A stretch of 51,729 bases of DNA from an uncultured Bacteroidales bacterium (lineage in GTDB: Bacteria > Bacteroidota > Bacteroidia > Bacteroidales > Paludibacteraceae): contig CADCCH010000008.1 in NCBI GenBank assembly GCA_902799875.1, positions 1 through 51,729 of the forward strand. The letters are read 5' to 3'. The notes beneath the pieces were generated by a model. The model did not search any database and was not told the DNA's origin. It was given only the letters and a program-made list of their open reading frames with translations. The translations under genes and the position numbers were made by a program. Below are positions 25,098 through 32,272 of the stretch, piece by piece (the stretch's first letter is position 1; each line of letters opens with the position of its first letter).

Positions 25098-25171
25098 TAG
25101 CGGGACCCAGGATTGAACTGGGGACCTCATGATTATGAATCATGCGCTCTAACCAGCTGAGCTATCCCGCC
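25098..25171 (-). tRNA. tRNA-Met (anticodon CAT)
   Basis: A 74-nt cloverleaf on the minus strand. The acceptor stem is GGCGGGA with TCCCGCT plus discriminator A73; the first pair is G-U. The D arm is GCTCAGCTGGTTAGAGC, the anticodon arm is CATGA-TTCATAA-TCATG, and the T arm is CCCAG-TTCAATC-CTGGG. CCA is not encoded. A CAT anticodon with G1 at the 5' end fits elongator Met. A tRNA-Ile2 with lysidine-modified CAT cannot be ruled out by eye. It has its own promoter at 25203-25234. Confidence 0.93.
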
Positions 25172-25202
25172 ATCGCAACCGTCTTTTTGACGAAAGCGGC
25201 TG

Positions 25203-25234
25203 CAAAAGTACTGCTTTTTTTTGACATACGCAAA
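25203..25234 (-). promoter_or_regulatory. Promoter for tRNA-Met
   Basis: On the minus strand TTTG (25234-25231) and TACTTTTG (25210-25203) are 20 bp apart with an A8 tract. The tRNA 5' end at 25171 lies about 32 bp after the -7 element, giving a short 5' leader for RNase P. Confidence 0.85.
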
Positions 25235-25266
25235 TAATTTTGCATTTTTTTGTCAAAAAAAGCATT

Positions 25267-27342
25267 TTATCCTACTTGAACGCCGTTTTTGACGGGTGCA
25301 CTCACGGTCGTGACCACCAGTTTGCCGTCTGCATCGACTGCCGACAGGATCATACCCTGGCTCTCGATACCCATCATCTTACGCGGCGGGAAGTTGGCGA
25401 TGAACAGCACTTGCTTGCCTACCAACACCGACGGATCGGGATAACTCTGTGCGATACCGCTCAGGATCGTACGTCCACCCATACCGTCGTCTAACTTGAA
25501 CTGCAGAAGACGGTCGGATTTCTTCACGTTAGCGCACTCCAATACAGTCGCCACACGGATATCAGCCTTGTCGAACTCATCGATAGTCGTTGCCTCTTTG
25601 ATCGGCTCCGGACGCCAGTTCTTCAGTGCTTCGGCTTGTGCTGCCGCCTCGTTCTCTTTCTTGATACGCTCCAGACGATCCAACTGACCCTGAATAGCGC
25701 TATCCTCGATCTTCTCAAAGAGCAGACTTACTTCACCCAGTGAGTCTCCATCTTTGAGCATATCGATACGACCCAGATCTTCCCAACCGAAGGCTTTGTC
25801 CAACTGCAACATACCGCGCAGTTTCTCGCTCGAGAACGGCAGGAAAGGCTCGAATGCAATCGCCAGATTAGCGGCAATTTGCAGTGCTACATGCAGTACG
25901 GTAGCCGTACGGTCCATATCGGTCTTAGCCAGTTTCCAAGGCTCGGTGTCCGCCAGGTATTTGTTACCGATACGCGCGAGGTTCATCGCCTCTTTCTGTG
26001 CGTCGCGGAAACGGAAGTTCTCCAGCAGTTGCTCCAAGGTCTCTTTGACGTTCTTGAACTCCTCGATAGTCGCTTTGTCGTACTCGGTCAGTGCACCACA
26101 CGCAGGCACGCGTCCTTCAAAATACTTATTCGTAAGCACGAGCGCGCGGTTGATGAAGTTACCGTAGATAGCCACTAACTCATTGTTATTACGTGCCTGG
26201 AAATCGGCCCAGGTGAAGTCATTGTCCTTGGTCTCCGGTGCGTTGGCGGTGAGCACATAACGCAGCACGTCCTGCTTACCGGGAAAATCATCCAGGTACT
26301 CGTTCAACCATACCGCCCAATTGCGACTCGTAGAGATCTTATCGCCCTCCAGGTTGAGGAACTCATTGCTTGGTACGTTATCCGGCAGGTTATATCCCTG
26401 TGCTTTGAGCATCGACGGGAAGACGATGCAGTGGAAAACGATATTGTCCTTACCGATGAAATGGATCATGCGGGTGTCCTCGTTCTTCCACCATTTCTCC
26501 CAATTGCCGTACTTAGCCGGTTCTTTCTCGCAGAGCTCGATGGTGTTGGAGATATAGCCGATCGGTGCATCGAACCATACGTAGAGCACTTTTCCTTCCG
26601 CACCTTCCACCGGTACCGGAATACCCCAATCCAGGTCACGCGTCACCGCACGGGGCTTCAGACCGCTGTCCAACCAACTCTTGCACTGTCCGTACACGTT
26701 CGAACGCCATTCCTTATGATTGTTCAGAATCCAGTCCTCCAGCCATTGCTGGTATTGATCCAGCGGCAGGTACCAGTGCTTGGTGGCTTTCTTAGCCAGC
26801 GCGTTACCGGTCTCGGCATTGTAGGGGTTGATCAGCTCATCCGGCGAGAGCGTCGCACCGCATTTCTCGCACTGGTCGCCGTACGCACCGAGGCTGTGGC
26901 AACGCGGACACTCACCGCGGATATTACGGTCGGTCAGGAAATGACCGGTCTGCGGGTCGTAGAACTGTTCGCTTGTCTCCTCTACGAACTGACCGGCATC
27001 GTACATCTTGCGGAAATAATCTGCCGCAAAACGATGATGGATATCCGAGGTCGTACGCGAATAGATATCGAAACTGACACCGAAATCCGCAAACGAACGT
27101 TTGATCAACTCATGATAGCGATCGACCACCTGCTGGGTAGTGATGCCTTCCTTGCGTGCCCGGATCGTGACCGGTACACCGTGCTCGTCGCTACCGCAAA
27201 CGAACAGCACCTCTTTGCCTTTGAGGCGCAGATAGCGGGCATAGATGTCCGCCGGAACATACACTCCTGCCAGATGACCGATATGCACCGGACCGTTCGC
27301 ATAGGGGAGTGCTGCTGTGATTAATGTGCGATTAAATGCCAT
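25267..27342 (-). CDS. metG: Methionyl-tRNA synthetase
   Basis: Charges both initiator and elongator tRNA-Met. The 691-residue protein is full length. The class I HIGH-type motif is in [13 protein letters not shown] near residue 15, followed by a zinc knuckle [18 protein letters not shown] (about residues 145-162). The KMSKS-type loop reads [10 protein letters not shown]. The anticodon-binding helical domain follows, and a C-terminal tRNA-binding OB fold (about 590-691) carries [20 protein letters not shown] and [16 protein letters not shown]. It is adjacent to, and on the same strand as, a tRNA-Met gene 95 bp downstream, which has its own promoter. I found no clear TANNTTTG promoter upstream of metG itself. 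Confidence 0.97.
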   Translation of the reverse strand: MAFNRTLITAALPYANGPVHIGHLAGVYVPADIYARYLRLKGKEVLFVCGSDEHGVPVTIRARKEGITTQQVVDRYHELIKRSFADFGVSFDIYSRTTSDIHHRFAADYFRKMYDAGQFVEETSEQFYDPQTGHFLTDRNIRGECPRCHSLGAYGDQCEKCGATLSPDELINPYNAETGNALAKKATKHWYLPLDQYQQWLEDWILNNHKEWRSNVYGQCKSWLDSGLKPRAVTRDLDWGIPVPVEGAEGKVLYVWFDAPIGYISNTIELCEKEPAKYGNWEKWWKNEDTRMIHFIGKDNIVFHCIVFPSMLKAQGYNLPDNVPSNEFLNLEGDKISTSRNWAVWLNEYLDDFPGKQDVLRYVLTANAPETKDNDFTWADFQARNNNELVAIYGNFINRALVLTNKYFEGRVPACGALTEYDKATIEEFKNVKETLEQLLENFRFRDAQKEAMNLARIGNKYLADTEPWKLAKTDMDRTATVLHVALQIAANLAIAFEPFLPFSSEKLRGMLQLDKAFGWEDLGRIDMLKDGDSLGEVSLLFEKIEDSAIQGQLDRLERIKKENEAAAQAEALKNWRPEPIKEATTIDEFDKADIRVATVLECANVKKSDRLLQFKLDDGMGGRTILSGIAQSYPDPSVLVGKQVLFIANFPPRKMMGIESQGMILSAVDADGKLVVTTVSAPVKNGVQVG

Positions 27343-27388
27343 ATTTTGTGTATTTTTTATGCTTTTTTATATAAAAAATTACAATTTA

Positions 27389-27420
27389 TTTGCGTATGTA
27401 AAAAAAATGTAGTACTTTTG
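27389..27420 (+). promoter_or_regulatory. Promoter for second barrel gene
   Basis: TTTG at 27389-27392 and TACTTTTG at 27413-27420, 20 bp apart with an A-rich spacer. The leader to the ATG at 27461 is about 35 nt. Confidence 0.85.
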
Positions 27421-27460
27421 CAACGCAAAATCGAGTGCAAAGATACAACAAAAAATTCGA

Positions 27461-28462
27461 ATGTGCAAGAAAATTGTAAAAAATACGTACTTTTTGCTAC
27501 TTGCAGTGCTCTTTAGCGGCACGGTAAGTGCTAAGGTCAATCATTATATCGGTGGATATGCCAATGCGGGAGAATGGTCGCTGATGCCTAAGCAGAGCGA
27601 TTATTCGACCAGTTACGGCGCTTCGGGTGGCGTAGGTTTTTTGTATGAGTTACAGGCCGGACGCAAATATGCCCCGACGCGTTTTTTGTTGGATGTCGGT
27701 GTGGGTGCTCAAGGTGGTCTGACGGCTTTCAAGCATGTGGAGAAGATGGAGGTACGTTTGGAGAACCAGTTTGACTTGGACGGCGATGTATTCGATTATG
27801 TATATGAGTTGTCGAACCGTCATGATACCTATACTGATGTAGCGGTGCAAGTGCCCGTGCTGCTCGGTGTGCAACATCGTCATTTCTATATGTTGGCCGG
27901 AGTGAAGGTCGGTGCGCATATGTACACCCGGGCTCATTCGACGGCTAATCTCCGTACCTACGGTGACTACCAGAAATTCGATCCGTTCGTCAATATGCCG
28001 GAATACCAGTTCTTTGAGGGTTTGACGATCGATAAGAGAGCGAATGCTTCGTTTAACCTCACGATGGACGCCAGCCTCGAAATAGGTGGACGTCTGGGTT
28101 TCCTGACGGATGCAGTGGGTTACGATGTGCCCAAACGGAAGACTGAACTCCGTCTGGCGGCTTTTGTGGACTACGGCTTGTTGGATATCCATCGCGACCG
28201 TAACTTACCTGCCGTACAGCCTTTGACCAATTATATTGCCGATGAGGCCTATAAATCGAGCACGATGATCGACGGACTGCAGATGTACGATATCTTGTCC
28301 ACAGCGGGCTTTGCTAAGTCGGTTAACAGCCTGACGGTGGGAATTAAGTTCACCTTCCTCTTCCAGTTACCGGAACCGGGTCAGTGCGTCATCTGTCGTG
28401 ATGCGTATCTCAACTCAGGATTCCGCGGAGGTAGTCGCAAGGGAATGCAATACGAGGAATAA
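27461..28462 (+). CDS. Outer-membrane beta-barrel protein
   Basis: A 333-residue exported protein. The signal peptide is residues 1-24 (ends GTVSA). It is followed by barrel-like alternation: HYIGGYANAGEWSLM, YGASGGVGFLYELQAG, RFLLDVGVGAQGGLTAF, DVAVQVPVLLGVQHRHFYMLAGVKVGAHM, ELRLAAFVDYGLLDI and SLTVGIKFTFLFQLP. A short tail after the last strand carries CVICRDAYL. The early part resembles the broken barrel gene at 51381 (GLGADYRAMNYKV against GVGAQGGLTAFKH, with a shared DxxxYxYVY-like stretch), so the two may be paralogues. Its last 48 bp overlap the 3' end of cdaA on the opposite strand. Confidence 0.75.
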   Translation: MCKKIVKNTYFLLLAVLFSGTVSAKVNHYIGGYANAGEWSLMPKQSDYSTSYGASGGVGFLYELQAGRKYAPTRFLLDVGVGAQGGLTAFKHVEKMEVRLENQFDLDGDVFDYVYELSNRHDTYTDVAVQVPVLLGVQHRHFYMLAGVKVGAHMYTRAHSTANLRTYGDYQKFDPFVNMPEYQFFEGLTIDKRANASFNLTMDASLEIGGRLGFLTDAVGYDVPKRKTELRLAAFVDYGLLDIHRDRNLPAVQPLTNYIADEAYKSSTMIDGLQMYDILSTAGFAKSVNSLTVGIKFTFLFQLPEPGQCVICRDAYLNSGFRGGSRKGMQYEE

Positions 28463-29200
28463 ATCATCCTCTTTCACTTCCCGTATCTGTCCCGCTTCGG
28501 CCACGGATATATGACCGGTCTCTTCCGACACTACGATACACGTAGCGTCGGATTTTTCTGTTAGACCCAAGGCGGCGCGGTGACGCAGACCGTAATGCTG
28601 CGGGATATCCTGGTTCTTGCTGACCGGCAGAATACAAGCGGCAGCTAACATCTTTCCGTCCCGGATCACCAGCGCACCGTCGTGCAACGGGGTGTTCTTA
28701 AAGAAAATATTCTCTATTAAACGCGCGGACACCTGTGCGTCCAGGCGTTCACCTGTATCTACGATCTCTTTGAGACTACCGCCTCCGGCGAGCACAATCA
28801 GCGCTCCGGTCTTGGTGGAAGCCATGTGCCGACAAGCCTGCGCAATCTCCAGCACCTGTTGACGTGCCCGCGGGTCTTCTTCGCTCATCTTTGGACGGAA
28901 GATCTTCCAGGATGAGAAACGCGAACCGATACGGTAGAAGAACATACGGATCTCCTCTTGGAAAATAACAATCAACGCTATCGCACCCACCGACATGATC
29001 TGATCAAACAACGCACCTGTCAGGTCCAACTGGAAGACAAACCGTACCATGAACCAGACCAGGATAAACGCCAATATACCCCAGAACAGGTTCGACGCCC
29101 CTGTCTTGCGTAGCAGGCGGTAGGTATAGTATAAGATAACGGCTACCAGCAGGATGTCGATCACATCCTTGAATCCGAAGTTAAAAGCTAAAAAATGCAT
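28415..29200 (-). CDS. cdaA: Diadenylate cyclase (c-di-AMP synthase)
   Basis: Makes cyclic di-AMP from two ATP at the membrane. With the ATG at 29200 (MHFLAFNFGFKDVIDILLVA) the protein has 261 residues. There are three N-terminal membrane helices (about residues 5-85), a linker, then the DAC (DisA_N) domain with TPLHDGALVIRDGK (the DGA motif) and GLRHRAALGLTE (the RHR motif). A longer in-frame start at 29233 lies within the heptad array and would add non-family residues. folP ends 11 bp upstream, so folP-cdaA form an operon, an arrangement I recall as common in Bacteroidota. The 3' end overlaps the convergent barrel gene by 48 bp. Confidence 0.93.
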   Translation of the reverse strand: MHFLAFNFGFKDVIDILLVAVILYYTYRLLRKTGASNLFWGILAFILVWFMVRFVFQLDLTGALFDQIMSVGAIALIVIFQEEIRMFFYRIGSRFSSWKIFRPKMSEEDPRARQQVLEIAQACRHMASTKTGALIVLAGGGSLKEIVDTGERLDAQVSARLIENIFFKNTPLHDGALVIRDGKMLAAACILPVSKNQDIPQHYGLRHRAALGLTEKSDATCIVVSEETGHISVAEAGQIREVKEDDLFLVLHSLATTSAES

Positions 29201-29204
29201 ATCG

Positions 29205-29239
29205 TTCAACATTAAACATTCAACATTAAACATTCAGAT
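29205..29239 (-). repeat. 7-nt tandem array between folP and cdaA
   Basis: On the plus strand TTCAACA, TTAAACA, TTCAACA, TTAAACA and TTCAGAT run in register. The folP stop (29212-29214) and its last codons (MLNV) are made of the array, and cdaA starts 4 bp past it. Confidence 0.88.
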
Positions 29240-29925
29240 AGTTTAGCTATCTGAGCTGTTTCTTTTACATCATGTGTCCGCAGGATAGTCGCACCTTGTT
29301 CGATGGCGTACAGTTGCAGCGCTTGGGTCGCGCTCAGGCAGGTGTCCGGAGTCAATCCTAACGGACGCCATACCATCGATTTGCGGCTTACCCCTACGAG
29401 AATCGGTTTGCCGTATTCCTTCAACCGCTTCATGTGCCGCATGCAGGCGTAATCGGCTTCTGTACTGCCGATAAATCCGAATCCGGGATCCAGCATCAGC
29501 CCCTCCATTTCGCATACATCCGGCCTCTTGTGCGGCAACTCGAGATCGCCTCGCAGCGTCCATATATACGGTACTTTGAATGCCCGCACTACCTCATACA
29601 TCGCCTCGCAGCCGCCGGATATATCGTTGATGATCATCGGACCGAACTGCTCCAGCGCACGACGGGCAATCTCCGTACGGAAAGTGTCCAGGGACAAAGG
29701 CATATCCGGCATCTCGTTCCGGATTGCTTCCAGCGCCGGGGCAACCCGTTCCCATTCTTCCTCCTCGCTCGCCGGCGTGCTACCCGGTCGGGTGGAGCAC
29801 CCACCGATATCAAGGATATCCGCTCCGTCCGCCACAACTGTCCGTGCCCAGGTGAGAACCCGGTCCGTATCCGCCAATCGTGATGCCGCATAAAAACTGT
29901 CCGGCGTCACGTTCCCGATTGCCAT
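29212..29925 (-). CDS. folP: Dihydropteroate synthase, compact form
   Basis: Joins p-aminobenzoate to the pterin pyrophosphate to give dihydropteroate in folate synthesis. Conserved blocks are all visible: NVTPDSFYA, DIGGCSTRPGS, SLDTFR, INDISGG, LDPGFGF, LVGVSRKSM and RTHDVKET. From the ATG at 29925 it has 237 residues against about 270-280 for the family. Most of the loss is between LRGD and LDPGFGF, where the usual helical stretch of about 25 residues is missing. A GTG at 29940 would add five residues but would sit at the predicted transcription start. Longer upstream starts run into the promoter and are hydrophobic noise. The C-terminus SECLMLNV is encoded partly by a heptad array. It is followed by cdaA after 11 bp. 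Confidence 0.92.
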   Translation of the reverse strand: MAIGNVTPDSFYAASRLADTDRVLTWARTVVADGADILDIGGCSTRPGSTPASEEEEWERVAPALEAIRNEMPDMPLSLDTFRTEIARRALEQFGPMIINDISGGCEAMYEVVRAFKVPYIWTLRGDLELPHKRPDVCEMEGLMLDPGFGFIGSTEADYACMRHMKRLKEYGKPILVGVSRKSMVWRPLGLTPDTCLSATQALQLYAIEQGATILRTHDVKETAQIAKLSECLMLNV

Positions 29926-29944
29926 AATTTGCACTTTCACGCTG

Positions 29945-29976
29945 CAAAAGTAGTAAAAAATATGCAAATATGCAAA
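29945..29976 (-). promoter_or_regulatory. Promoter for folP-cdaA
   Basis: On the minus strand TTTG (29976-29973) and TACTTTTG (29952-29945) are 20 bp apart. The -7 element ends only 20 bp before the folP ATG at 29925, so the leader is very short. Confidence 0.8.
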
Positions 29977-30001
29977 AAAAACGAACAAAAAGTCACAAAA
30001 A

Positions 30002-30033
30002 TTTGCGCAAATCAAAAAAAAGCAGTACATTTG
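30002..30033 (+). promoter_or_regulatory. Promoter for gldJ-gcvH
   Basis: TTTG at 30002-30005 and TACATTTG at 30026-30033, 20 bp apart with an A8 tract. The leader before the ATG at 30079 is about 40 nt. It is divergent from the folP promoter but, unlike the pairs at 7783 and 23566, the two do not overlap. Confidence 0.85.
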
Positions 30034-30078
30034 CAGGCTGATTAATGCACGCATGTGTAAAAGTAAACAAAAATAAGT

Positions 30079-31677
30079 ATGAAGAACGTAAAGTATTTAT
30101 TGATCGTTTTGGTGGCAATGACCGCTGTTTCGTGTAATCAACGCGAGCTCAATACCCGCGTCAGCAATGCCACCGGTTGGAACTATTTCGACCAGAAGAC
30201 TACCAATTTCCAGGCCAATGAAGGCGTAGGTAATGTCAACCCGGTAGGTATGGTGCCTATTCAGGGTGGTTCGTTCACGGTAGGTGAGAAGGATGAGTTC
30301 ATCACCGCTCCGCGTAACAACGAGACCCGTACCCTGACCGTCAGCTCGTTCTATATGGACAAGTATGAGGTCACGAACCTCAACTGGAACGAGTATCTCC
30401 ACTGGTTGGATTTCGTCTTCGGTGCGGTAGCTCCGGAGTTGGTAGACCAGGCTCGTCCTGACCATAAGGTATGGCGTGAGGACTTGGCTTACAACGATCC
30501 GTATGAGGATAATTATTTCGAGCACCCTGCGTTCTCGTTCTATCCGATTGTAGGTGTTACTTGGGAGCAGGCGATGGCTTACTGCCAGTGGCGTACCGAC
30601 CGTGTGAACGAGATGGCGCTCATCAATGCCGGTGCTATCGTTATCCCGCCGTTCGCTGATCTGCAGCCGACGGATGACGAGGCGTACAAAGATGAGTGGG
30701 AGCAGGAGACCGGTTACGAGATGTTGTCGTACGAGGAGGTTAGCCCGGAGGATCCGGAGCAGACCGTGACGATGTATCGTCCGAGCTACGAGTGGATTCG
30801 TGATAAGTTTGTATTCAATACCGATAAATACCTGATGGATGACAGTTATGTACCCGAGTACGGTCGTCGTCCGAAACTGGATAGCTACGGCGCTGAGCGT
30901 AAAGTGACCATCGCCGATGGTATCTTTGTGACGGGTTATCGTCTGCCGACGGAGGCTGAGTGGGAGTTTGCCGCTTATGCTCCGATTGCCGGTGAAGACG
31001 GTCTGACGGTCGAGGGTAAGGTTTATCCGTGGTCCGGTTATCACCCGCGCGATATGAGTAAGAAGAACCTCGGTATGATGCAGGCTAACTTCGTTCGCGG
31101 TCGTGGCGATATGATGGGTGTGAGCGGTGCGCTCAATGACCGTCGTGTCATCACCAACCCGGTGGATGAGTTTGCTCCGAACGATTTCGGTCTGTACAAC
31201 ATGGCCGGTAACGTGAACGAGTGGGTAATGGATGTCTTCCGTGAGACGACCTATCAGGAGGCTACCGAGTACAACTCCTATCGTGGTAATATCTTCAGCC
31301 GTCCGGTGCTGGATGAGAATGGTAAGTTCGAGATGGACTCTGTTGGTTGCATCAAGATCACTTGGGGTAAAGAGGATGATAAGCGTGACGTGCTGGATGG
31401 CGATTTCGCCAGCTTGCTCGATACCGACTATCCGCTGGATACCACGGGTGTTGCTAACCTCTCGGAGGCTAAGTACGATCCGACCGATGTACTTGCTCCC
31501 CGTGTTTCCAAGAAGAGCCGCGTGTACAAAGGTGGTTCATGGGCTGACCGTATCTACTGGCTCAACCCCTCTACACGTCGTTATATGGACCAGGATAAGG
31601 CTTCGTCCAAGATCGGTTTCCGTTGCGCTATGAGTACGCTCGGTGACCAGATTCCCGGAACTCCTGTTGTTCGTTAA
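30079..31677 (+). CDS. gldJ: Gliding/T9SS lipoprotein, GldJ-like (SUMF1 fold)
   Basis: Lipoprotein of the gliding and type IX secretion apparatus in Bacteroidota. The 532-residue protein has a lipobox (VAMTAVSC, Cys19) and a formylglycine-generating-enzyme-like (SUMF1) fold. Family stretches are GMVPIQGGSFTVGE, SSFYMDKYEVTNLNWNEYL, HPAFSFYPIVGVTWEQAM, YCQWRTDRVNE, GYRLPTEAEWEFAAYA, MAGNVNEWVMDVFR and GFRCAM. GldJ and GldK (PorK) share this fold. The early TGWNYFD and the TDRVNE segment followed by a large insertion look more like GldJ, and no gldL/porL follows, which also argues against GldK. It is co-transcribed with gcvH and lies just upstream of three T9SS cargo genes. Confidence 0.75.
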   Translation: MKNVKYLLIVLVAMTAVSCNQRELNTRVSNATGWNYFDQKTTNFQANEGVGNVNPVGMVPIQGGSFTVGEKDEFITAPRNNETRTLTVSSFYMDKYEVTNLNWNEYLHWLDFVFGAVAPELVDQARPDHKVWREDLAYNDPYEDNYFEHPAFSFYPIVGVTWEQAMAYCQWRTDRVNEMALINAGAIVIPPFADLQPTDDEAYKDEWEQETGYEMLSYEEVSPEDPEQTVTMYRPSYEWIRDKFVFNTDKYLMDDSYVPEYGRRPKLDSYGAERKVTIADGIFVTGYRLPTEAEWEFAAYAPIAGEDGLTVEGKVYPWSGYHPRDMSKKNLGMMQANFVRGRGDMMGVSGALNDRRVITNPVDEFAPNDFGLYNMAGNVNEWVMDVFRETTYQEATEYNSYRGNIFSRPVLDENGKFEMDSVGCIKITWGKEDDKRDVLDGDFASLLDTDYPLDTTGVANLSEAKYDPTDVLAPRVSKKSRVYKGGSWADRIYWLNPSTRRYMDQDKASSKIGFRCAMSTLGDQIPGTPVVR

Positions 31678-31694
31678 TCATTAATCATTAATCG
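31674..31694 (+). repeat. 7-nt tandem array between gldJ and gcvH
   Basis: TTAATCA, TTAATCA and TTAATCG follow each other. The first unit contains the gldJ stop codon (TAA 31675-31677) and the gcvH ATG lies 2 bp after the last unit. The array therefore fills the whole intergenic spacer. Confidence 0.88.
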
Positions 31695-31696
31695 AT

Positions 31697-32071
31697 ATGA
31701 ATTTTCCTGTAGATCTTCGCTATACAAGCGAGCATGAGTGGATTCGCGTAGAGGGTGATGAGGCGTTTGTAGGCATCACGGACTATGCACAGTCGGAGTT
31801 AGGTGAGATCGTGTTCATCGATGTGCCGACGGAAGGTGAAACGGTGGGTCAAGGTGAAGTCTTCGGTTCGATCGAAGCCGTTAAGACCGTCAGTGACCTC
31901 AATATGCCGGTTACCGGTGAGGTGCTGGAGATCAACGGTGCGCTGGATGCGCAGCCGGAACTGGTCAATAACGACCCGTATGGCGAGGGTTGGATCATCC
32001 GCATCAGCGTCAAGGATCCGGCCGAACTGGACAGCCTCATGGACGCCAAAGCATACCAGGCTATCATCTAA
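31697..32071 (+). CDS. gcvH: Glycine cleavage system H protein
   Basis: Lipoyl carrier of the glycine cleavage system, shuttling the aminomethyl intermediate between the P, T and L proteins. The 124-residue protein is the normal size. The lipoylation site is the lysine in GSIEAVKTVSDL, and the N-terminus YTSEHEWIRVEGDEAFVGIT is typical. The C-terminal segment reads NNDPYGEGWIIRISVKD. The gcvP and gcvT genes are not in the window, which is common in Bacteroidota. It is second in an operon with gldJ, a functionally unrelated partner, and is followed by a hairpin terminator. Confidence 0.96.
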   Translation: MNFPVDLRYTSEHEWIRVEGDEAFVGITDYAQSELGEIVFIDVPTEGETVGQGEVFGSIEAVKTVSDLNMPVTGEVLEINGALDAQPELVNNDPYGEGWIIRISVKDPAELDSLMDAKAYQAII

Positions 32072-32099
32072 CGCGCACGCGTATATATTATTATAAGGA

Positions 32100-32131
32100 G
32101 AAGCGACTCGATAGGGTCGTTTCTTTTTTTT
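32100..32131 (+). terminator. Intrinsic terminator after gcvH
   Basis: GAAGCGAC (32100-32107) pairs with GTCGTTTC (32116-32123, one G-U), followed by T8. It closes the gldJ-gcvH operon. Confidence 0.85.
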
Positions 32132-32183
32132 GTTAAGTCAACTTTACAAAATGTACAAAATTTACATTTTTCTCTTACAAAAT

Positions 32184-32215
32184 GTTGTGAATTTAAAAAT
32201 ATTTGTGTAATTTTG
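32184..32215 (+). promoter_or_regulatory. Promoter for T9SS cargo locus
   Basis: A -33 element of GTTG (32184-32187) and TAATTTTG (32208-32215) 20 bp apart. The leader before the ATG at 32273 is about 50 nt. No other promoter or terminator is seen until 48157, so it probably drives both the 1200- and the 4069-residue proteins. Confidence 0.75.
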
Positions 32216-32272
32216 CGCCCAAAATGTATTTTTTAAGAAACGAAGCACGAATACGTGCAAAATAATAGGTGT

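Noticed and set aside
25098..25171. tRNA considered as tRNA-Ile2 (CAT with lysidine)
   Set aside because: Not excluded, but the overall arm sequences and the neighbouring metG make elongator Met the simpler call.
30079..31677. Assignment as a sulfatase-modifying enzyme
   Set aside because: The SUMF1 fold is present, but the lipobox, the gliding-protein-specific segments and the lack of sulfatase neighbours fit GldJ/GldK better.
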